A program made the position numbers and the translations under genes. Positions 47,581-58,212 of a stretch of DNA of 64,000 nucleotides are shown in pieces. Source of the DNA: Fomes fomentarius. Its lineage: Eukaryota > Basidiomycota > Agaricomycetes > Polyporales > Polyporaceae. The notes beneath the pieces are model-generated. The model had not been told where the DNA came from. It did no database searches and saw nothing but the letters and a program-made list of their open reading frames with translations. Numbering within the stretch: the first letter of the stretch is position 1; each line of letters starts with the position of its first letter. The stretch lies in NCBI GenBank assembly GCA_022606135.1, contig JABYQN010000005.1:2728001-2792000 (forward strand). Direction: 5' to 3'.

Positions 47581-48287
47581 CTACTTCACGAGGATCATGG
47601 GGAAATACGCGCTCGGATCGTGAGGGGCATCCTCTACGCGTTCCGGACGCCACCGCTTGTACGCGACAGGAGGGGTAGGAGGAAGCTTAAATTGGGAGTA
47701 CGCCTTGCGGGCCGACGCTATCGTTGCAATTGCTTGCGTGAGGTCCACGGAACCTTGCTGCTCCGCAGGCACATCCGACTTCTCACCCTCAGCGGGGGCC
47801 GCGATGCTGCAGAGGACGTGAATACACGGGTTTCACAATGGGGTGTGGAATCAGGACGGAACGTACACATTCTGTGCTTTGGCGTGGTCGAGCAGGAGAG
47901 TGGACAGCTCGGTCTGCGTCACCACCGAGAGTTGTGGGTATGCACGTCGGACATCACGTTTCCAGTACGGGTTCTGCGCAGGGTCGGACGCTGCGGCGGG
48001 GGGAGGTATGTTCGAGACGAGCCAATCACATATGGAAGGTATGGGCATCTCACGTACCTTTAGTCGCAGGGGTAGAGTACTTCTCGGGCCTCGAGCCAGG
48101 AGGTGGGAACCGGTGGACGCTTGCAATCGGTAGGCCACTAGAAATGTTTGGATCGACGGCAAGGACATCGCCTGTAAGATTGAACGAGAGGTGAGGGAGA
48201 AATCCCGGTGACAATGCAGATTGGCGCACGGAATTTCTTCCAAAAACCCTTAGGGCTAAGGTGGTAAAGAGTGTGGTCGGCAGCCAT
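47581..48287 (-). CDS. Mitochondrial complex I accessory subunit, NADH:ubiquinone oxidoreductase 21.3-kDa type
   Basis: Four exons: MAADHTLYHLSPKGFWKKF from the ATG at 48287, then RDVLAVDPNISSGLPIASV, then SDPAQNPYWKRDVRRAYPQL, and a last exon beginning IAAPAEGEKSDVPAEQQG and ending PSAYFPMILVK at a TAG at 47581-47583. Introns (GTGCGC..ACAG, GTACGTG..GCAG, GTACGTT..GCAG) keep the frame. The GFWKKFR start and the NPYWKRDVRR..YPQLSVV block match the fungal 21.3-kDa accessory subunit of respiratory complex I as I recall it; the symbol is withheld. It should sit in the inner mitochondrial membrane. Its 3' end was duplicated into a pseudogene at 42.7-43.3 kb. Confidence 0.7.
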
Positions 48288-49046
48288 GCGGGTCGCCATG
48301 ACCGGAGAGAGAAGTTGGGGATGACGGTGTTGTGGGACAGGCGAACGACGACTCCGACTCCGAGAACATGCGCGGTTGCGCCCGTGTAGCGCAGGTCACA
48401 TGCTCCCTCTCCCTCCAGCCATTCGCCCCGCGCCAGTTTCTCAGCTCTCTCCCGCCCGCCATCGTCGGCCCCAATTCTACCAATCTTCCACTTCCCATTG
48501 CTTGGCAAAATCATCCAGAAGCAGCCTGCGAGCAAGGATAGCACCAGGCGATGAGCAATTCTCATGGAACGTAGCTTCGCAGTGTCACGCCCGCGTCGAC
48601 GCCGCGACGTGCTCCGATGCGCCAGAAACACCTGCCCCTCTACGCCCTGTTCTTTGAGCTTCGGTTTCAAACGATAGTCACACAGAGGAGCTGTGAGTGG
48701 ACGCGTGTCTGTCCGTCTCGCGCTGAAATGGTCGCCAAAATAGCGGATTGGCTCGAATGAGGAGGGAATCGCGCAATCGCAGTGGTCGTGTTACACAACT
48801 TCACATCATCGTCCGGTCGCGTCCCTCGGTCTCTAACGCTTGTGACGCTTGACGAAGATGCCGCTGTCGCTGTCGTGCTCTTCGTCCGTTTCGAGCAAGA
48901 ATGAGCCATGCATATAAATCGTCGGGAGCGGTGGTCAGCCTCCACAGACCTACCCCGCATTCTCCGCACTCCTACCTCAATCTCTCCGAGAGCTCTGCAT
49001 ACCCTCTACTGATTCTACGAATCCTCTGAGCGTGTTCGCAAGCACC
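48288..49046. other. Divergent promoter between the complex I gene and the UPF0643 gene
   Basis: Both genes start outward from this 759-bp spacer. It is rich in CT runs, and carries a TATA box for the plus-strand gene. No further coding sequence. Confidence 0.5.
48913..48918 (+). promoter_or_regulatory. TATA box of the UPF0643 gene
   Basis: TATAAA lies about 130 bp before the ATG at 49047. The 5' leader after it is pyrimidine-rich, as in many fungal core promoters. Confidence 0.5.
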
Positions 49047-50007
49047 ATGGCTGCAGTCGCCGTTGCCACGCCTGTCGGGTTTCCCCGGCCCAAGGACGAC
49101 GTTCCCCTCGCAGGGGACGCGTCCGCTCTCATCCAGGATACCCTGCGGACACCTGAGACAACGCCTGAAGCAACAGCACCTGCACAGGAGTCTCCAAAAG
49201 ACGAAGAACACCAGTCTCGCGACCCCCATGTTCTCCCCACTTTTTCCCGTCGCTCGCAATCCCCCATTCTATACCTCCCTCCTCTCCTCTCCTCCCTCCC
49301 CGTAGGAATCGTCCATCCAAACTATCCCATCTCTTCCCCCGCGTTCTCCTCCCCCAGCGCACCGCGCCCTCTGTCGACTGACTCTCGCCTTCCCTCCATC
49401 GACACCGCGTCCCTCTCTCTCCACCGCGCCCTGCACAACTTCCGTCCGGTCACGGCGGAATACGCCATGACGCCATACACGGAGGCGTTCAACTGGGACG
49501 AGCTTGAGCTCCCGGAGGAGGAAGAGCGCGAGTGGTACATTGTCGCTTTCCGTAGCAAGCGTCGCGAAGGCAGCGACGGCGGTCGTGAGTAGCGGTCTGC
49601 CCTTGGCTGTATGCGCCCTATACTCACACTACGCGCCTCCTCCCATCCACAGCTCTGTACGAGGCCGACAAGCAAGCTCACGAAGAGGCAGTTCAGAACG
49701 GCGGGGTACGTGTACCGGTCAGTTTTATGGGGTGGGAAACGCACACTCAACATCACTCCGTGTGCAGTTGATCCTGTACTGGTACGGAACACCGCACCAG
49801 AAGACAGGCCTGAACCTCGCGACGTGCATATGGCAGTCCCGCGCGCATGCAGCTGCCGCGAACTCGCGCCCCCACCACATCCGCGCCATGCGCCTCGCCG
49901 CGGCGTCGTACGAACGATACGAGCTCGAACGCTGGCGCCTCAAGAAGGTCAAGGGCGAGCGTCGCCTCCGCGTCGAGCCCTACGACGGTGGAGATGTCGG
50001 CTGGTAG
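49047..50007 (+). CDS. Conserved fungal protein, UPF0643 family
   Basis: Three exons. The first runs from the ATG at 49047, preceded by the context CACC, to GSDGG; the second is short (LYEADKQAHEEAVQNGG); the third ends GGDVGW at a TAG at 50005-50007. Conserved family blocks are AEYAMTPYTEAFNWDELELP, EREWYIVAFRSKRREGSD, LYWYGTPHQKTGLNLATCIW and IRAMRLAAASYERYELERWR. These match the UPF0643 group known from fission yeast (PB2B2.08) and many fungi. No catalytic motif, signal peptide or membrane segment is visible. The first 100 residues are Pro/Ser-rich. Function is unknown in the family as far as I know. Confidence 0.8.
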
Positions 50008-50734
50008 ACCGTACTCCGGTAAGGACACCACGCAGAAAATTAGACGGATAGAACCGGATGGACTCTGAGTTTCCGTGGTCTTGTGTATATCGCTTTCGAA
50101 TTGCTGTCGTGACTTGCAGATTGTCCCGGGCTCGTTCTCATCAGAACAAGTATTAACTATGTCGACCAGGATGGAATTGATACATAGATCAGGTACATAC
50201 ACCCTTTCACCCCCGTTGTGTCAAGTCCGTTATATTGCCATCGCCTGACGCGTGATTCCGCGATTCCGGAGTCGCAACGACAGCGCGGCCGCCTCGCCAC
50301 GGTTGCCCAGAGTACCAGACGAGAAGTTGTGCCCGCTGTATGCCGACCTTAACGGCCTTTGTCCACCCAATCACAAGAGGTGAAGCGCACGTGGATGAAC
50401 GGAGGGGAGTTCGTACTGCCAAGTGTTTGAACTCGACCTGCCGCCGTTGTAACGGCACCGTGACCGTGACCTTCTTAGTCACGGTTACGTGCTCAGACGC
50501 TGGTTTCTCTAGACGAACTTGAACCAACGTACATACTACACGAGGTTGGTACCCGAGTCCCGTCCCGCCCTGTCCTCTTTACCTCTATACTTTGCTTCAG
50601 ACCCCCGAATCAAGCCCTCGTATCAGATCTCACCAGGCTCGGTCCTCAGCCCTTCAGTTTACAGCCGTTCACCTTGTACGCGTGGAATTGCGGTGTAAAG
50701 TAGAAGTGAGGCAGTACTTAGTGCTGAGGCTCTA
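50008..50734. other. Intergenic with a short hairpin
   Basis: An inverted pair, GTGACCGTGAC at 50460-50470 and GTCACGGTTAC at 50478-50488 (10 of 11 paired), could form a stem with a 7-nt loop. No gene is recognised. Confidence 0.4.
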
Positions 50735-51240
50735 CTAGTCACCCTGAGGCGGGAGATGATGTGCCACAGCGACGTGACGAGACTGCGGGTGGAGGAAGTT
50801 GTAGTGTGCAGGACGCTTCTCCTAGGTGAACCAAAGGAGTCCGTGGTCGAGACTAGCGTACAATGGCTCGTGCACTTCTCTTTCATAAAGCCCCCGTCAA
50901 CGTCGTCTCTTGCAGAAGATGATTGATGCAACCTCACGGGAGATCTACCGCAACACTGACGGCATGATTTACTCTCCCGGTCTCATTCTGACCCTGCATC
51001 GCTGCTTCTCCTGGCCTCTATACATAGCTGCGTTTTTTTGACTCGGATGCTAGGCTATGTGCCGTGAGTGCTCTTCAATCCAGATCCACGAGCCTTGGAT
51101 CCAGCCTATATCACTGATCCATCCATATTCGGACAGGATGAGAACAAGGACAACAACGTAGATTAGTCCAAGGGTGTGAGTGTTTCCTCCTTTCGCATGT
51201 TCAGGCACTGACAGGAGTCAAGGAAGTGAATAAATATTGC
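50735..51240 (+). repeat. Diverged direct repeat upstream of kinase-like copy E
   Basis: Partner of 8070-8540. It contains the same 29-bp identical block (50932-50960) and other aligned islands in the same order and orientation relative to the downstream kinase-like gene. Confidence 0.7.
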
Positions 51241-51415
51241 AGAATGATGCAGAAGAATTCCCCGGATCCCGAAAACGCATCGGGAATGTGACGTGTGGCG
51301 TCGTGACCGGACGTGTTTCCAACGTGACCAACCAACTTGAAGGGCCCTAGCGTTGAACTCGACATCCAACATCCGACATCTACGACGCCCCTATCTGTGC
51401 TCTCTTGCGCGTACG

Positions 51416-52927
51416 ATGTATGAAGCAAAGGCTGAGCCTGAGGTAGCCTCTTTTGTGAGTTGTTGCTGCGTACTATTTCGCCAGCTTCATTTTCATCGGT
51501 CAACGATAGGAGCTGCCTTATGACATCGAAAAAGAAAGCCGCGCATCTCAGGATAAGGCACCCCTCATGCAGTCCTTTTGGAAAGCATGGAGGCAATGGC
51601 TTAATACACATGGCATAATTCTCCACGAGCTCCGACTGGAGCAATCAATCTACGGGAGTCTCGAGTCATGGATTGTTCCTCCGGTCTCGACTTCTGGTCC
51701 TCTCCCTCATGCCATCCGTCTCTACTATAGTGGCCAATCTGAGACCATAATGTATAAATCCGATGTCTCTGTAAGTGCAATCGCATGCAGTTCATTTGGG
51801 TGTACCACCTACTGAGAGACTCCATAGCCGTACACGTCCGCACAAGATTCGGAAGGACACGACGTTTTCGTGAAGATCGTCAAACGGGGCTCTATGGAGC
51901 ATAGTATTAACCAACATCTCCTGAAGGCCACGTTGTCCGAAGTACCCTATGCATTTCACTATGTGCTATCGCCATTAGCCATGCTCGACACCGACCACCA
52001 ATTCTCTTTCATGATCTTACCATTGTGAGTCGCAGACGTTGTTCCGTCAGACTCGTACCAACATGTTCAGATGGGGCCGTGGATGCAATCCAGACGAGTT
52101 CACGACTATCGGCCAGATTCTGCGATACATCGAATGTTTGCTGAATGTTCTTATTCCCTATCCCTATCGCATATACAGCATTCTAATATATCGTTATAGG
52201 GCCTAGCATTCCTGCACGAGCATCGGATAGCTCATCGGGTGAATCATCTTGTGTTGTACTCCCAGTCCTGTGAGCAGACTCTGACCGTTGAGACAGGATA
52301 TCAGCGATCACAACGTTTTGACGAATGGATACTGTCTTGAGTCTCACCCATATGATAACGAAGGTATCGTCGCGGAGCACTCGCGCTCCACTACGGCAGT
52401 GTTCGCTTTCATCGACTTTGATATGGCCATTCAGCTGCCTCGTGACGTCTCTCTCACCAACTGTCGGATATCTTCGTCCGGGGCTTGGTATGGGTCGCCT
52501 TGTTTTCACCCATCGGACTATCGTCTCGGTGAACCCGAGTATAATCCATTCGCGTTCGACGTGGGTTGCCTTGGCATGGTGTTCTTGTTATACTTCACCG
52601 TGCGTATTCTGTTCGCTATCACTAATTTCCGGGACTGACACTACGCCCAAGGACGCTATCCCAATGGTCCCGCCCTTAGCCGCGCTCTGCGCAAAGATGA
52701 CCACCTGGAAAGTCGAGGAACGCTTCACCGCAGCAGAAGCGCTCTCATTCTATCTCGACCACGTCTCTCCGTTGCTCGACGAACGGGCCATAGCTCTGGA
52801 ACCCAGTTTTGAGCCTATGCGTGATCCAGATGTCTATTGGTCGCTGCTCAGCCCCGGCGACCGACATCGTTGGAGAATGTACAAAGTGCCGAAAAGGTCT
52901 TGGGGAGTAAGCTCCTGCTCGCGTTGA
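51416..52927 (+). CDS. Kinase-like protein, copy E (frameshifted near its C-terminus)
   Basis: Start MYEAKAEPEVASF, then an intron and ELPYDIEKESRAS, then MQSFWKAWRQWLNTHGI. Motifs are SAQDSEGHDVFVKIVKRG with the beta-3 Lys, IAHR|DISDHNVLTN for the catalytic loop, and AFIDFDMAIQ, where DFG has become DFD. Intron positions equal those of D. The C-lobe runs to KRSWG, then reads GVSSCSR and stops at 52927. In the +1 frame the sequence continues as SKLLLALTERGVCWQFLSF, which matches the tail of copy D, so one base seems lost near 52905. The upstream element at 50735-51240 is shared with copy C. A truncated product of almost full length could still be made. Confidence 0.78.
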
Positions 52928-54743
52928 CTGAGAGAGGGGTATGCTGGCAATTTCTTTCCTTCGTGCGTCGCAAATTGCATACTTCAAATCAGTTGTTCTC
53001 GCGGTAGTGCATCGACCACTTCCGTATGTATCGATTGTTCTCGCAGTGCCTGACAATGTCAATCCGAATATCGCATTTCATCATGTTTCTGTTGACACCC
53101 CGCCTGAGATGGCCGCTGTCTCAAAAACTGCTCTGCCATGGCGCGGCCTGGACGTCTCCGCCACCAAGACCCGTCGTTTACAGACGGTCTCAGGACGCTG
53201 CTTAACCTGCAGGTGCCTCTCATCGCTCAGCAACTCTGTCAGCCTTAGCACCGACCGTGCTCGGTCTCTGGTCATATCCCGTGTGCAGTACCAAGGAAAG
53301 CCTGCCAAAGTCAGAGATGGTAGAGAGGGGCACTCCAACTGCAACTACAACAAGCTTAAGAACAAGGTGTCATCCTCTTCAGGCTCACTCCAGTCTCACG
53401 ACCCTTCCCTTCGGGGTCTGTAGCACCCGCGCATCCGGCCTCGGAGAAGAATGCCCCGCCGACGGAGGCACTGCTCGGCGTAGTCTCCTTCATACTACTA
53501 ACCGCTGAGATCCCGTGCCCAGTGATACGGTTTCTCTTTGCAGAACCTCGTCCATCTCAAAGGCGTCAGGACCACAAGCGTACACCCCCACGCTGCGCTC
53601 ACAGGCAAAGGAAGAGGCCACCGCACCACCGCACCACGGGAGTACGTGGGGCATCCTACGGGTCACTATGATACCCCGAGGACGGTTGGGGCAAATGAGA
53701 GCGCGGTTGCGAACATGGTAAACAACATCGTAGGAAGAGAAGGACCAACGAGGTGCTGCAAACCTCAGCTCGCGTCCATTCGGTTGTCATTCTGGCATTT
53801 ATATGCGGGCGAACATCTTTGATTCGGCTTGTGCGGCCTATTCGAGTTTTTTCGAGCATGCGTGCTCCCGTGGCCAGATCAGCGCGCGCCGATGGTCTGA
53901 GAGCTCGCAGAACCCGCGCATATGGCCTGAAAGTGCACAGAATGTGTCAACGTTCGAGAGGCCCAGGGACGGATCGTTGTAGAAAGCACATTCGAAAGGG
54001 AAGCATGTACAAGGAAATTGGTAAAGGCGGGCCATTGACCTCATCTTGCGCTTATTTCTGGTAGAAGCACAGAAGAAAGAGGATCAATCGAGCGTATATC
54101 GCCGAGGATTGTCGTTCGCAGTTATCTGCGGGCGTGCGCCGTGTGATGATATCTCCATCTGTGGGATCACGGCCACAACGCGGTGATCAGTGCGAAATCT
54201 TTGTGTGTCGAGAACCAACTTACCAAATGACGATATTGAGTTCCTTCCCGCTGTGCGAGGTCAGGAGGACGTGTCATGGTCGAGCATCCGAAGGGGCTCC
54301 TGCAGTGTACCTGACCTGGGAATGTATGCGGGTACAAATCGCCTTCTGCAGTAGTCAAAATAAGAGCTTTCCCGAAGGGGGATGTCGTAACTTCGAAGAA
54401 GCTCAAGAGGACACGTCTCGGAAACAATAGAATTCCGATGCGGGAGAATTGTGAGTCATGCATATCCCTGGCAGATCATAACCGCTGCAAATGTGCTCTC
54501 TTAGGAATTGCTTGACGGTGAACTTGCCGTGATCCGTCTTACTGGCGCTATTGAAGCAGCGTCGTTTCAGCGTTCATAACCTAACACACAGTAAAGACAC
54601 GAACCTTATGTTAGGCAACGTCCATGCCGTATGTAGATGTGGCGTTGATGGAACGACTTCAGCCCATCGATTGTCTCCACAATACATACGACAACGATGG
54701 TAGTAAGGGAGCTGCAGGCGAATACACAAAGAAGCGTTCAGCC
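52928..54743. other. 1.8-kb stretch with no recognisable gene
   Basis: The first 60 bp continue the frameshifted tail of copy E. Short antiparallel open frames follow with no motif. The right end is the 3' flank of the minus-strand gene at 54744. Confidence 0.45.
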
Positions 54744-57240
54744 TCAGTCAGTCCATGACTCGATCGTATCTCGAGACTCCTGAGAGCCTGAGCCGCTAGT
54801 TGTGACATCCTCTATCTCATCCTCGTCTTCTCCAGAGACGACGTGCTCGTGGGCTGGTGAGCCGCTAACTCGAGGCAGGGGTTGACTGATGTCTTCTTGA
54901 GAAGGACCTCCTTCGGTCACATAATCGTCGACGTCCTTTCGATCAACAGGACGCTGGAAGCCCACGCGGGTTGGTGGCGTGACGAAATGTCCAGAAGCTG
55001 ATGCGCCACCAGAACCTACATCCCGACGAGCACGCATGTTCTTTCGAAAAACGGCCAATTTTAGCTTACATCGTAAACGGAGTTACAGCGCATATAGTGT
55101 ACATTACCTCGGACATCCTCGCAGTATTCGCAGCGGGAATTCTGTTCCTTTCGTGAGTGTCCACGAGCTCAGAGTCCAATTCCACGTTCTGCGGCCGCTC
55201 AGCGCCCGACTCCGACGTGTCCGATCTATCCCGCAGAGGCGAGACGTAGATTCCAGGGGCAGGAGCGAATGGTTTCCGGGGCACAGGCGCAGGATCGCGC
55301 ACTTCTGGTGCGTTCTCTCCCGACACACGGTCGTCGGAATTGGCAATATCGTGACGGGAAGGAGGATTGCTGCGTTGTTCGATATCAGAGGGATTTGAGA
55401 GGTCTGACGCAGGATGAAGTCTCCGAATAGCAGGTGCCTGGGCATGGATTGTAGCATCCCGGCCGGCTGTCCCGTCACGAGAGGAAGACAATAAGGGCTC
55501 TTCACATGGACGTCCTGTCCATGCAAAGGGGGCCCGACTGTAGTATACGAGGCATCACAGTAGAGCGAGTGAGAGGGCTGCTTCAAAGGACTGTGTATTG
55601 GGGTGGAGACGTCAGCGAGTCTTAGCGAAGCTGGAGAAGATTGACCCGAGGGATGTATGACAGGAGTAAGCAGTGTATGGGTGGCATGATCCGGTTCGAG
55701 GACAACAGGTGTACCCCAGAAGAGGTCTTCGGAGTCGGATTTGCCGGCACGGAGAGGAGAGGACGAGGACGCGTCCAGGATGATGTCACCTCGATCAAAC
55801 TTCTTCCACGTGAAACCCAGTGCTTCGTAGTTGATATCATCCTCCGTGTGACTGTGTAGAGGAGATGAGAGTCTGTCACGAGTAGACGACTCGTGAGCAT
55901 CCTCATGTGTCAAAAAGCGCTCAACGGACGAAGAGCGAGGAGAATGTGAAGTCAATCTGGATTGTACCCGGACAAAGTGAGGCTGTCGTAAGAAGTCGAG
56001 ACGGAGTTCAGACTTCGCCGTCGCATGGATCGGGGAGAATGATCTGGTACCAAAAGCATCAAGCCATTGGTGCCGAGCGGGGGTCGGCGGCGACGTCTTG
56101 GATGACGAGCTACGGAAGGCAGCAGTTGGCCCAGGGGTCGAAAAGGGTAACAGTGATTGTGAGGGATCCACCGTTGCCAGTAAGACAGAATGGTGTGGTT
56201 GACCTTCGTCCATAGGCATGAATGATGAAGCGGCCGGTAGCGTTAGTTCCGACGACGTCGTGATTCTTTGAAGCGGCAAGGGCATCCTAGGCTTCCCGGA
56301 TAGCGGAGAAGCAGGGAGGTCAGTTTCAAGCTGGAAAGCAGGGTCGTCTAGAGGATGATGTTCAAGCACCGAAATAGTACGAGATGGCACTAGGGTATGT
56401 GTTTCGAAGTCAGAAACAGGACCGGGTGTCGAGAATGGTAACATAGATGATGTTGCCTCGTAATCGCCAATACTGGGATGAAGCAAAGGAAGCGGTGGTG
56501 ACCTTCCGGGATGTAGTTGCAATCCACGTGAGTCTGTGTCGCCGTATTCATGAGTGCCAGCTTCGAGTCGGTAGGACTGCGTCAAAGATGCTTGATCGAA
56601 GCCCGAGTAGTTAGCAGTATTCGTTTGAACGCAAGGAGCCGATGCTTTGGTAGGGGCCGAGAAGGCGAATGGAGACTCCTCCGTTCCAGCATCAACGTCT
56701 GACAGTGAGCCCAAAGCCGGAGATTCAGCATCATCGAGGACAGAGTCCCTCGTTTCCTCGGGAAGTAGTGATCGGAGAGGATGTCGAAAATCCAGTGTTG
56801 AGATCGCGCCTTGGAGCCACGTAGGAACAAATTCAGATCGATCGTTTGAAAGATGTTGCCCTGAGTGATTACTCCAGACTGAGGGGTCAAAGGGGTCTAG
56901 ATCCTTGATCGAGTCCTTCGAACGTTTCATTCTGGCAACGGATATTCTCTCTGGTAAGCCACGAGGACTCACGTCGACCGGCGTCGTCGGGGTATCATGA
57001 GTAGTCGTAGAGGAGGATGAAGCAGCGCGTTGACGTCGCGAAAGCGTTGAGCGTGAGGAACTCGAGGAAGAAGCTTGCATAATATTGACCGTCCGAATCA
57101 TGTCGTCGTAACGCGAGTTGAGGCCATCGATCTTCTGGCGTTTAGCCGGGCGATTGGGGCGCGCTTGACCTATACAGCACAACAATATGTGGTTGTCATC
57201 GCGCTTGGGGTTGGCCATCGGAAACGGGGGACTCACCTTC
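54744..57240 (-). CDS. Uncharacterised large disordered, probably nuclear protein
   Basis: Long exon from about 57180 down to 55500 in one frame, beginning near a splice acceptor (TGTATAG) with QARPNRPAKRQKIDGLNSRY. It is followed by an intron, an exon reading SSSRDGTAGRDATIHAQAPA, and a last exon from MRARRDVGSGGASAS to QESRDTIESWTD at 54744. The protein (about 900 aa) is rich in Ser, Pro and Thr, with a repeated LPFSTPGP motif (twice), basic KRQK-type nuclear signals and an acidic GEDEDEIEDVTTSG end. No domain is recognised. The first exon was not resolved, so the N-terminal boundary is approximate. The open frame of 700 codons makes it a real gene. Confidence 0.7.
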
Positions 57241-57419
57241 CTCCCCGCGACTGCAAGATGGGCTGTTCAGAACACGGCAACAGCATCGATGACTTTGACC
57301 TGGCTCTCACCGTGCAGGCATGAGACCATTCAGAAGCAGCCGATGGTCGTCGAAGTGAAAGGAACGTGTCGGGTGCGCATATAACGACATGAGGGAGGTC
57401 AGGAAAGTGGAAGATCTAG

Positions 57420-58110
57420 AGTGATCGCAAGTAGTGTGCGAGGCAGAATGCTGCCATTCTGCCATTTGGCATGTGCCAGCGGCAATTGCCATTCTGCCGG
57501 CGAAGGTAGCGGGCAAAATATGGCAGATAAACCTAAGCGCCGATGAGCACACAATCAATTCTCGTCATATGCTGACCCGTAGAGCTGATGGAAGTATAGA
57601 GACAAGTTTTTAACAGCTTTCAAAATGCGACAAGAGAGGATCGGGGCGATTTGGAAGGTTTTGAGACCATCCCACAAGTAGTCTGAGGTAGACGCCGGAC
57701 GGGGTGATTGGGTCCACTTGCTCAAAGGCCAATTAGTCGACATTGACTCGCATTCAGTCTGTAAAATTCACTCTAGTTCACTTCGGAAGTTTCGAGATTA
57801 GAATTGAGAGCAGGAATCCTGCAGAAATTGCGGTACGGACTCGCGCGGGCGCCAAATATCTGCCAGATTTTGCCGCCTTTGGCAATTGCCGTTGTGCCAT
57901 ATCTGCCGGCAGAATTGCCCAAAACAATTCTGCCCTATACACTAATCGCAAGGCAAGTTGGAGACGCATTTGGCGCCATCGCGTCGCGTGGATAGTGTCA
58001 CGAGACTGACGCGAGTGCGCGGGCGCCTTGCCACTTTCGCCATCGGACAGGCGGATTTCGCCATGGGTTTGGCAGAGAAGAGGCCTCGGCAAGCTTCCGA
58101 CGATACTGTA
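57420..58110. repeat. GCCA/TGCC-rich palindromic repeat region in a divergent promoter
   Basis: Two clusters, around 57442-57530 and 57850-57930, are built from variants of TGCCATTCTGCC, GGCAATTGCC and CTGCCGGCAGAAT; parts of the second read as the reverse complement of the first. A third, weaker cluster with GCCATC and GCCATGGG words lies near 58030-58075. The region lies between two divergently transcribed genes. Origin (MITE remnants or regulatory sites) is not known. Confidence 0.5.
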
Positions 58111-58212
58111 TACTGAACGCCGTCTGACCGAGGCATTGCGATTAACGCTCTTGACTGTCTGTGACCAAGGCTTTGCCCCGTCCCACCACTTTCGCTCTTG
58201 CACACGACCATT

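Noticed and set aside
52901..52927. GTAAGC in copy E as a real splice donor
   Set aside because: The other copies read straight through this position, and the +1 frame continues their tail, so a lost base explains it better.
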